From Pseudomonadota bacterium (GTDB lineage Bacteria > Pseudomonadota > Alphaproteobacteria > Azospirillales > Azospirillaceae), in the NCBI GenBank assembly GCA_023416455.1, contig JAEZHQ010000255.1:1-12662 (forward strand): a DNA stretch of 12,662 nt, read 5' to 3'. The translations under genes and the position numbers were made by a program. Below the pieces are notes generated by a model that was given only the letters and a program-made list of their open reading frames with translations, was not told where the DNA came from and ran no database searches. This document shows, piece by piece, positions 6,503 to 12,662 of this stretch. Positions within the stretch are counted from its first letter, which is position 1. Each line of letters begins with the position of its first letter.

Positions 6503-7525
6503 TCAGTAGATCAGCTCGTTCTCGCCGCTGCCCTCGGCGATGACGATCTCGCCGCGGGCGGCCAGATCCTTGGCCAGCTGGACCATGTACATCTGCGACT
6601 CGTCCACCTCGCGCACCCGCACCGGCCCCATGGCCGCCATGTCCTCGCGCAGGATCTTGGCCGCGCGCTCGGACATGTTGGAGAAGAACAGGTCCTTCAG
6701 CGTCTCCGAGGCACCCTTCAGCGCGGTCGCCAGCTTCTGCTTGTCGACGCTGCGCAGCAGGGTCTGGACGCCCGAGGGGTCCATCTTGGACAGATCCTCG
6801 AAGGTGAACATCAGCGACTTGATGCGCTCGGCGCTGTCGCGGTTGCGCTCCTCCAGGGCCGCCATGAAGCGGTGCTCGGTGGTGCGGTCCAGGCCGTTGA
6901 AGATCTCCGCCAGCATCTCGTGGCTGTCGCGGCGGCTGGTGCGGGCGAGGTTGGTCATGAACTCCGTGCGCAGGGTGCGCTCGACGTCGTCCAGAACCTC
7001 CTTCTGCACGGCCTCCATGCGCAGCATGCGCATGATGACCTCCATGGCGAAGCTTTCCGGAAGCTGGGTGAGCACGCGGCCGGCGTGCTCGGGGCGGATC
7101 TTGGAGAGCACCACCGCCACCGTCTGCGGGTACTCGTTCTTCAGGTAGTTGGAGAGGACCGATTCGTTGACGTTGGCCAGCTTGTCCCACATGGTGCGGC
7201 CGGCCGGACCACGGATTTCCTCCATGATCTGGTCGACCTTGTCCTTGGGCAGGGTCTTCATCAGCAGCCGTTCGGTCGAGTCGAACGAGCCGACCAGCGA
7301 GCCGGTGGCCGACATCTGCTCCGCGAACTCGACGAACAGGCGCTCGATGATGTTGGCGGAGACCGTGCCCAGGTTCGCCATGACCTGGGACAGCTCCTTG
7401 ATCTCCTCGTCGTCCATCATCGCGAAGAGCTTGGAGGAATGCTCCTCGCCCAGCGCCAGCATGAGGATCGCGGCCTTCTCCGGACCGGTGAGGGTGCGGT
7501 AATCCTCACGAACCTTCAGCGCCAT
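6503..7525 (-). CDS. fliG: Flagellar motor switch protein FliG
   Basis: A 340-residue FliG, the rotor protein that sits on the MS ring (FliF), holds the FliM/FliN C ring and receives torque from the MotA stator. The N-terminal FliF-binding domain is about 1-100. The middle-domain FliM site reads EYPQ at 131-134, with Tyr where the usual motif EHPQ has His. The MFTF hinge is at 239-242. The C-terminal torque helix keeps the charged set: K270, R287, E294, D295 and R303 correspond to E. coli K264, R281, D288, D289 and R297. ATG at 7525 has GGAGAGCAGG just upstream. No other flagellar gene flanks it: an aminopeptidase lies upstream on the same strand and a binding protein converges downstream. 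Loss of the usual fliF-fliG linkage suggests a relocated or extra copy. Confidence 0.95.
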   Translation of the reverse strand: MALKVREDYRTLTGPEKAAILMLALGEEHSSKLFAMMDDEEIKELSQVMANLGTVSANIIERLFVEFAEQMSATGSLVGSFDSTERLLMKTLPKDKVDQIMEEIRGPAGRTMWDKLANVNESVLSNYLKNEYPQTVAVVLSKIRPEHAGRVLTQLPESFAMEVIMRMLRMEAVQKEVLDDVERTLRTEFMTNLARTSRRDSHEMLAEIFNGLDRTTEHRFMAALEERNRDSAERIKSLMFTFEDLSKMDPSGVQTLLRSVDKQKLATALKGASETLKDLFFSNMSERAAKILREDMAAMGPVRVREVDESQMYMVQLAKDLAARGEIVIAEGSGENELIY

Positions 7526-7638
7526 GACCTGCTCTCCACCACCTCGCCGGACGCGCCATTCCGCCCGTCCTCACCCCATCGTTCTAAACCTTTCCGAATC
7601 GCCGTTCCACCCCCGCGGCGCGCGCGATGGTGACAATT

Positions 7639-7646
7639 TTAACCAT
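7639..7646 (+). promoter_or_regulatory. CtrA-like half-site TTAACCAT upstream of fliG
   Basis: TTAACCAT occurs 114 bases before the fliG start, in the small AT-richer patch of the 158-base gap between pepA and fliG. This octamer matches the half-site of the alphaproteobacterial cell-cycle and motility regulator CtrA. The full TTAA-N7-TTAA form is absent. CtrA controls flagellar genes in many alphaproteobacteria, so the position makes sense, but a single 8-base match can arise by chance. Confidence 0.35.
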
Positions 7647-7683
7647 ATGGACGGGATTCGCCGGCCGCATCACCCCGGCCCCT

Positions 7684-9081
<1,398 letters not shown>

Positions 9082-9117
9082 GGCGGGCGTCCTTCGTCAG
9101 ACAGCGCAAACGGGCCC

Positions 9118-9199
9118 GCCAGCATGGCGCGGCCGGGGCGCCCTGAAAAGGGGGAACGGCGGCCGGCTTGCCCGCCGCCGGCGATGGCCCCATGCTGGC
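9118..9199. repeat. Inverted repeat in the aminopeptidase-GST gap
   Basis: GCCAGCATGG at 9118-9127 is repeated exactly in inverse at 9190-9199 (CCATGCTGGC), 62 bases apart, in the 150-base gap between two divergent genes. A smaller GC-rich inverted repeat lies between them. It could be a pair of operator half-sites or the base of a looped structure. The function is unknown. Confidence 0.4.
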
Positions 9200-9231
9200 A
9201 CCATCCCCACCGCCACCGCAAGGGACGCCCC

Positions 9232-9912
9232 ATGACCGACCCCGCCCCGCCCGCCCCGGCCGCCACCGACCTGACGCTGGTGATCGGCAACAAGGCCTAT
9301 TCCTCCTGGTCGCTGCGGCCGTGGCTGGCGCTGAAGCACACCGGCCGGCCGTTCCGGGAGATCCTCGTCCCGCTGCGCCGGCCCGACAGCCGGGCGCGCA
9401 TCCTGGAGCATTCGCCCTCCGGCCGGGTGCCCTGCCTGAAGGACGGCGGCCGGGTCATCTGGGACTCGCTGGCCATCTGCGAGTATCTGGCCGAGCGCTT
9501 CCCCGACGCCGCGCTGTGGCCGGGGGACGCCGAGGCCCGCGCCCTGGCGCGCGCCGTCTCGGCGGAGATGCATTCCGGCTTCGCGGCGCTGCGCACCCAC
9601 ATGTCCATGGACCTCAAGGCCGCGCACCCCGGCGAGGGCCGCACCCCCGAGACCGAGGCCGACATCGCCCGCATCGCCGCGCTGTGGCGCGGGATGCGGG
9701 AGCGTTTCGGGCAGGGCGGCGACTTCCTGTTCGGGCGCTTCTCCATCGCCGACGCCATGTACGCGCCGGTGGTGACGCGCTTCGTCACCTACGGGGTGGC
9801 GCTGGACGCCGTCGGCCAGGCCTATGTCGAGGCGGTGCAGGCCCTTCCCGCCATGCGGGAATGGACCGCCGCCGCCCTGGCCGAGCCGTCGGAGATCGCG
9901 GCCGCGCCCTGA
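9232..9912 (+). CDS. Glutathione S-transferase family protein
   Basis: A 226-residue cytosolic GST. The thioredoxin-like N domain (about 13-92) has NKAYSSWSLRPW with candidate catalytic serines S24 and S25, the cis-proline in RVPCL (P67) and the glutathione-binding DS pair (D78-S79) in WDSLAICEYL. The helical C domain carries the FSIADAMYAPVV segment (170-181), with the N-capping S171 and D174. The type matches a bacterial GST group with a serine active site and unknown physiological substrate. ATG at 9232 has AAGGGA six bases upstream. A strong hairpin terminator follows the stop codon, so it is probably a single-gene unit, divergent from the aminopeptidase gene. Confidence 0.88.
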   Translation: MTDPAPPAPAATDLTLVIGNKAYSSWSLRPWLALKHTGRPFREILVPLRRPDSRARILEHSPSGRVPCLKDGGRVIWDSLAICEYLAERFPDAALWPGDAEARALARAVSAEMHSGFAALRTHMSMDLKAAHPGEGRTPETEADIARIAALWRGMRERFGQGGDFLFGRFSIADAMYAPVVTRFVTYGVALDAVGQAYVEAVQALPAMREWTAAALAEPSEIAAAP

Positions 9913-9928
9913 GCGGCGTCCCCGGCGG

Positions 9929-9970
9929 CCCAAGCGTCACGGGTTGGTCCGGCAACCCATGACGCTTGGG
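9929..9970 (+). terminator. Rho-independent terminator after the GST gene
   Basis: An 18-base arm at 9929-9946 (CCCAAGCGTCACGGGTTG) pairs with 9953-9970 with a single mismatch (C9940 against A9959) and a 6-base loop. It begins 16 bases after the GST stop and is followed by ACTTTTGCC, a short T-run on the plus strand. Confidence 0.8.
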
Positions 9971-9974
9971 ACTT

Positions 9975-10015
9975 TTGCCTTGCGGATCCTTGCCTTTCGG
10001 ATCCTTGCCTTGCGG
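9975..10015. repeat. 15-base tandem repeat, 2.7 copies
   Basis: TTGCCTTGCGGATCC at 9975-9989 is followed by TTGCCTTTCGGATCC at 9990-10004 (one change) and a third partial copy, TTGCCTTGCGG, at 10005-10015. It starts inside the T-run of the GST terminator and lies between convergent genes. Probably replication-slippage expansion. Confidence 0.75.
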
Positions 10016-10021
10016 GCGGAT

Positions 10022-10051
10022 CACGCTTCAGGCCGATTCCGGCCTTGCGTG
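10022..10051 (-). terminator. Possible terminator of the TAXI gene
   Basis: Outer arms CACGC and GCGTG enclose an inner stem GGCCG/CGGCC (10031-10035 and 10040-10044) with a 4-base loop, just beyond the stop of the minus-strand TAXI gene. There is no clear T-run, so the call is weak. Confidence 0.35.
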
Positions 10052-10058
10052 CTCCGCT

Positions 10059-11144
10059 CTACTGCGAGGGGCCGTCGGTGACCTCGTTGGCGGCGTTGCC
10101 GACCAGCCCGACCTCGCGGTAATAGCGTTCCGCGCCGGCGTGCAGCGGGACCGAGACGTTGGCGACCGCCTTCGTCGGGTCGAAGCTGCGCCCCTTCGGG
10201 TGCCCCTCGATCAGCAGGCGGCGCGTGTTCTCGTGCCACAGCGCCCGGGTGACGCCGTGCACGAGGTCGGCGTCCAGGGTGGCGCGGACCAGCATTTCCG
10301 CCCCCACCCCCAGCGTCGGGACCTCCGGCACGCCGGGGTAGGTGTCGGCCGGGATGACCGCCGCCATGTAGAAGCGCTGCCGGGCACGCAGCCGCTCGGC
10401 CATGGCGCCGTCCAGCGGGAGCAGGCGGATCGGCACGCGCCCCGCCACGTCGCTGACCGCCGAGACCGGGAAGCCGCCGACCATGAAGAAGGCGTCCAGC
10501 TCGCCCTTGCCCAGCCGGTCGGCCGCCGTGCCCGGCTTGAGGTAGGCGGGCTTCAGCTCGACCTCCTTCAGGCCGAAGGCGTCGAGGATCACCCGCGCCT
10601 CGACCAGCGTGCCCGATCCCTCCTCGCCCAGCGACACCGCCCGGCCCTTCAGGTCGGCCACCGTGTGCAGATCGCCATCGGCGCGCACCACGAGCTGGAT
10701 GGTCTCGGAATAGAGCATGCCGATGGAACGCAGCGCGTCGAAGGCCGGCTTGGCGGCGAAGCTGCCGGTGCCGGTGTAGGCCCAGTAGGCGATGTCGGCC
10801 TGCGCCATGGCGGCCTCCACCGCGCCGCTGCGCAGCAGCTCGATGTTCTCCACCGACCCCATGGTCGCCTGGGCCACGGCGATCAGTCCCGGCACGCCGC
10901 AGCTTCCGCCGCGCTCGCAGGGGCGCGAGCCCGGCGGGTTGGAGATGGCGTTGGCGATCAGCCCGCCGATCGGGAAATAGGTGCCCGAGGTGGTGCCCGT
11001 GCCGATGCGGAAGTAGCGGATGTCCTGCGCGGCCAGACGGGGCGCCCAGCCGCCCAGCAGGGCGGCCCCGGCGAGTCCGGCCAGCAGGCGGCGGCGGCTC
11101 GGCCCGGTCGGCGAAAGGCGGGTGTTGGCTCCTGCGCACGGCAC
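10059..11144 (-). CDS. TAXI-family TRAP transporter solute-binding protein
   Basis: A 361-residue extracytoplasmic binding protein of the TAXI (TRAP-associated) family, expected to capture a small organic acid for a DctQM-type fused membrane partner. The leader has a twin-arginine motif (PSRRRLLAG, R17-R19) before a hydrophobic stretch, with a likely cut near A39, so export by Tat is probable. The mature part begins YFRIGTGTTSGTYFPIGG, the family opening, followed by the Cys pair in RPCERGGSCGVPGL, seen in many alphaproteobacterial members, and by GSVENIELL. The start is GTG at 11142-11144, with GAAGGG ten bases upstream; no better in-frame start precedes the twin-arginine motif. No TRAP membrane gene lies within the window, and the HupE-like gene upstream on the same strand is 111 bases away. 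Ligand unknown. Confidence 0.88.
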   Translation of the reverse strand: MPCAGANTRLSPTGPSRRRLLAGLAGAALLGGWAPRLAAQDIRYFRIGTGTTSGTYFPIGGLIANAISNPPGSRPCERGGSCGVPGLIAVAQATMGSVENIELLRSGAVEAAMAQADIAYWAYTGTGSFAAKPAFDALRSIGMLYSETIQLVVRADGDLHTVADLKGRAVSLGEEGSGTLVEARVILDAFGLKEVELKPAYLKPGTAADRLGKGELDAFFMVGGFPVSAVSDVAGRVPIRLLPLDGAMAERLRARQRFYMAAVIPADTYPGVPEVPTLGVGAEMLVRATLDADLVHGVTRALWHENTRRLLIEGHPKGRSFDPTKAVANVSVPLHAGAERYYREVGLVGNAANEVTDGPSQ

Positions 11145-11255
11145 CGGCGGGATACCCTTCGTTCTGGCAATGCGCCGCCGACGGCCCGGCGGTCGCGGGC
11201 GGCGAATCGCTGCTCTGAGGAAACTCCCTAGAAGAATACCCGCACGCCGTTCTTT

Positions 11256-11843
11256 TCAAGCCGGCAGCGGCCAAAAGCGGCCAGCCAGGTCAAGAAGGCC
11301 GGCGACTGCAACCGCCCCGCCACACATCCGGACCGGCCGCGCCGACAGCGCCTGCCCGAGCAGCGCCGCCAGCCCCAGCCCGGCGCAGGTGACCAGCAGC
11401 ACCCCCGCCGCCCAGCCCGCCCAGAACAGCGCCCCGCCCATCTGCACATAGCCGTGGAAGACGGCCGCCGCCGCCGCGACCAGCACCGCCAGCGCCAGCG
11501 GCGCCCGCAGGTCGACGGCGACCAGCGCGCCCATCAGGACCAGCGAGGCGGCCAGCCCCTCCCCCACATAGGGCAGCCGGACGCCGAATTGGGAGGCGAG
11601 CCCGGCGGCCAGCGCCGCCGTCAGGGCGGCGACCGGCACCTGCCACACCGCCGCCCCGCCGTTCTGCCCGGCCCACAGGCCGACGGCGAGGAAGCCCAGC
11701 AGATGATGGAGCACCCACACCGGCTCGGTCAGCCCGGTGCCGAAGGGGCCGGTCACCGTCATCCGCGCCGCCGCCGGCACCGCCCAGCCGGCGGTGAGCG
11801 CAACCGCCAGAAGCCCCAGAAGAACCGACCGCGTCACCGCCAT
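11256..11843 (-). CDS. HupE/UreJ-like membrane protein with altered metal motif
   Basis: A 195-residue inner-membrane protein with an N-terminal signal-like segment (about 5-27) and about five further hydrophobic helices. HHLLGFLAVGLWAGQNGGAA (46-65), the following WQVP and the YVGEGLAASLVLMGALVA segment (92-109) align with HupE/UreJ proteins, which are linked to nickel or cobalt uptake. However, the family's HPxxGxDH metal motif reads PVWVLHH here: the first His and the Asp are gone. The later region keeps only FHG (129-131) of the usual HG-x-HG-x-E pattern. A metal transport role is therefore doubtful. ATG at 11841-11843 is chosen because AAGGGG lies five bases upstream; the GTG two codons earlier would sit on that site. 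No urease or hydrogenase gene is nearby. Confidence 0.75.
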   Translation of the reverse strand: MAVTRSVLLGLLAVALTAGWAVPAAARMTVTGPFGTGLTEPVWVLHHLLGFLAVGLWAGQNGGAAVWQVPVAALTAALAAGLASQFGVRLPYVGEGLAASLVLMGALVAVDLRAPLALAVLVAAAAAVFHGYVQMGGALFWAGWAAGVLLVTCAGLGLAALLGQALSARPVRMCGGAVAVAGLLDLAGRFWPLPA

Positions 11844-11884
11844 GCCCACCCCTTCCGCACATCGCCCCGCCGGTATGGCGGGAA

Positions 11885-11908
11885 GCCCCGCCCGGGGTCA
11901 AGCGGGGC
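11885..11908. terminator. GC-rich hairpin downstream of the lipoprotein gene
   Basis: GCCCCG at 11885-11890 pairs with CGGGGC at 11903-11908 in the 84-base gap between the lipoprotein stop and the HupE-like start. It may end lipoprotein transcription. There is no T-run, and similar pairings are common in such GC-rich DNA. Confidence 0.3.
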
Positions 11909-11927
11909 GGCGGGGAGGCGGCGGCCG

Positions 11928-12434
11928 TCAGCGGCCCAGCGGGCCGGTGCCGTACTGGCGCAGGTCCTGCTCCTTGCGGAACAGATCGCGCTGCTGGAGG
12001 GGGTCGAGGCGGCCCAGGGCGTCGTCGGTGCGCAGCCGGTCCACCTCCGGGCTCATCAGGTCGCGCTTGAAGCGGTCGGTCATCGCCTCGGTCCCGGGCG
12101 CCTGCGGCAGCCCCTTCGGGGTCGGCATGTCGATGGGGTCCGGCGGCGGGGAGGAACTGCCCCGGCGGCGCGGGGGCGGGGCCTGCGGCCCCTCCCGGGG
12201 GGCGGGGGCGGTCTCCTGCTGCTGCTGCTGCGCCTGCCGCCAGTCCCGCGGCGGCGGGGCGGCGGCCTCCTCGGCCTGGATCTGCCGCCAGCTCTTCAGC
12301 CCCGGCGCGGCGGGGGGGACGGGAAGCACGGCTTCGGCACGGCCGGGCGTCTCGTCCCGGACCTCGGTCGCGCAGGCGGCCAGAAGCAGCGCGCCAGCGA
12401 CGCTCAACACAATCGGTCTCATGGTCGGTCTCAT
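11928..12434 (-). CDS. Small Pro/Gln-rich lipoprotein, unknown function
   Basis: A 168-residue predicted lipoprotein. The signal MRPTMRPIVLSVAGALLLAAC ends in the lipobox LAAC, with C21 as the lipidated cysteine. The mature part is low-complexity and Pro/Ala/Gln/Arg-rich: a run of five Gln encoded mostly by a CAG-type repeat near 12221-12231, then PPPRRRG and SSSPPPDP. The C-terminal 50 residues are a more ordered, charged segment (MTDRFKRDLMSPEVDRLRTDDALGRLDPLQ region) that is likely helical. No known domain was recognised. Two in-frame ATG codons, at 12432-12434 and 12420-12422, sit in a 12-base tandem duplication and neither has a strong ribosome binding site, so the start is uncertain by four residues. 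It is divergent from imuB, so it could respond to the LexA site there. Confidence 0.7.
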   Translation of the reverse strand: MRPTMRPIVLSVAGALLLAACATEVRDETPGRAEAVLPVPPAAPGLKSWRQIQAEEAAAPPPRDWRQAQQQQQETAPAPREGPQAPPPRRRGSSSPPPDPIDMPTPKGLPQAPGTEAMTDRFKRDLMSPEVDRLRTDDALGRLDPLQQRDLFRKEQDLRQYGTGPLGR

Positions 12435-12469
12435 GGGAGGAATGTCGTTCTCCGCAAGGGTGGGGACAA

Positions 12470-12489
12470 GGCTCCCTCGACGGGGAGCC
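12470..12489. repeat. Small inverted repeat upstream of the lipoprotein gene
   Basis: GGCTCCC at 12470-12476 and GGGAGCC at 12483-12489 are perfect 7-base arms with a 6-base loop, in the leader or promoter region of the lipoprotein gene. Could be an operator or an RNA hairpin; no function can be assigned. Confidence 0.35.
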
Positions 12490-12517
12490 CCCAATGGAAG
12501 GGTCCCTCCCGCCCCCC

Positions 12518-12546
12518 TTTTCCCGGCGGCCCTCCGCCGCTATGAT
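12518..12546 (+). promoter_or_regulatory. Predicted imuB promoter (TTTTCC-17-TATGAT)
   Basis: TATGAT at 12541-12546 is a five-of-six match to the -10 consensus. TTTTCC at 12518-12523, exactly 17 bases upstream, is a weak -35 element. The expected transcription start falls inside the LexA box that follows, as suits direct repression. Confidence 0.55.
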
Positions 12547-12561
12547 GTTCCTGTTTTGTTC
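12547..12561 (+). promoter_or_regulatory. LexA (SOS) box, GTTC-N7-GTTC
   Basis: GTTC-CTGTTTT-GTTC is an exact match to the LexA operator of alphaproteobacteria, a direct repeat of GTTC with a 7-base spacer. It directly follows the predicted -10 element and ends 26 bases before the imuB ATG. imuB is a known LexA target in this class. Confidence 0.88.
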
Positions 12562-12587
12562 AAAGGCGGGAAGAAGGGGGTTGAGGC

Positions 12588-12662
12588 ATGGGACGGCGCA
12601 TCCTGTCGCTCTGGCTGCCGCGGCTGGCCACCGATGCGTGGGCGCGCCGCACGGGCCCGGAC
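12588..12662 (+). CDS. imuB: ImuB, inactive Y-family polymerase of the SOS mutasome (5' end only)
   Basis: Only the first 25 codons are in the window. They read MGRRILSLWLPRLATDAWAR and on, matching the start of ImuB, whose hallmark is an LSLWLPRLATD opening in place of the acidic metal-binding D-x-D-x-F of active Y-family polymerases such as DinB. ImuB is the bridging subunit that brings the error-prone DnaE2 polymerase and ImuA to the beta clamp after DNA damage. ATG at 12588 has AAGAAGGGGG at 12571-12580, seven bases upstream. An exact LexA box lies in the promoter. imuA, normally just before imuB, is absent here: the upstream neighbour is the divergent lipoprotein gene. dnaE2 would be expected beyond the window. 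Confidence 0.85.
   Translation, partial: MGRRILSLWLPRLATDAWARRTGPD

Noticed and set aside
7526..7683. Sigma-54-type promoter before fliG (TGGAACG-N4-TTCG on the minus strand)
   Set aside because: The -24 GG is present, but the essential -12 GC reads CG at the required spacing.
9785..10024. Short minus-strand frame with a GKDP-type repeat
   Set aside because: The peptide repeat is just the translation of the 15-base tandem DNA repeat and then runs antisense into the GST gene; no ribosome site.
12221..12231. CTG triplet run as a functional microsatellite
   Set aside because: Only about four to five units and explained by the poly-Gln stretch of the lipoprotein; no evidence of phase variation, as the change would stay in frame.

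Overview
The window is very GC-rich (clearly above 65% by eye), densely coding DNA that looks like the chromosome of a motile alphaproteobacterium. A Rhodospirillales/Azospirillum-like organism is my best guess. This rests on the FliG sequence type, alphaproteobacterial-style GTTC-N7-GTTC (LexA) and TTAACCAT (CtrA-like) motifs, an ImuB-type SOS polymerase gene, TAXI and branched-chain-type solute-binding proteins, and frequent GTG/TTG starts. I see no rRNA, tRNA, CRISPR array, insertion sequence or phage gene. The taxonomic guess is inference from sequence character, not a search.

Layout, left to right. (1) 15-1700: the 23S rRNA pseudouridine synthase gene rluE (-) diverges from the glyoxylate/hydroxypyruvate reductase gene ghrA (+) across a 135-base gap holding four GATCGG half-sites. 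(2) 1739-3698: a MarR-type regulator and a MocR/GntR-type PLP-fold regulator, both on the minus strand. (3) 3699-6430: a divergent control region with four CTGTCCC boxes, then a class II (degradative type, NADH-type) HMG-CoA reductase gene, mvaA, from a TTG start with a strong ribosome binding site, followed 47 bases later by a branched-chain-type ABC solute-binding protein gene that lacks permease and ATPase neighbours. (4) 6467-6495: a perfect 14-base-arm hairpin between convergent genes. (5) 6503-9081: fliG away from any other flagellar gene, and an M17 leucyl aminopeptidase gene, both minus. (6) 9232-9912: a glutathione S-transferase gene (+), ending in a long hairpin terminator and a 15-base tandem repeat. 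(7) 10059-12434: an orphan, probably Tat-exported TAXI-type TRAP binding protein, a HupE/UreJ-related membrane protein with an eroded metal motif, and a small Pro/Gln-rich lipoprotein, all minus. (8) 12518-12662: an SOS promoter (TATGAT -10 followed directly by a GTTC-N7-GTTC LexA box) and the first 25 codons of imuB, cut by the window edge.

Most of the window is ordinary accessory and housekeeping content. Two parts stand out. One is the likely MocR-regulated mvaA plus orphan binding-protein module, which reads as a mevalonate (or related branched hydroxy-acid) capture and catabolism unit. The other is the LexA-controlled start of an ImuB mutagenesis cassette without imuA directly upstream. 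I found no clear evidence of a wholly new system; the strongest new hypothesis is the MocR-mvaA-binding protein regulon.
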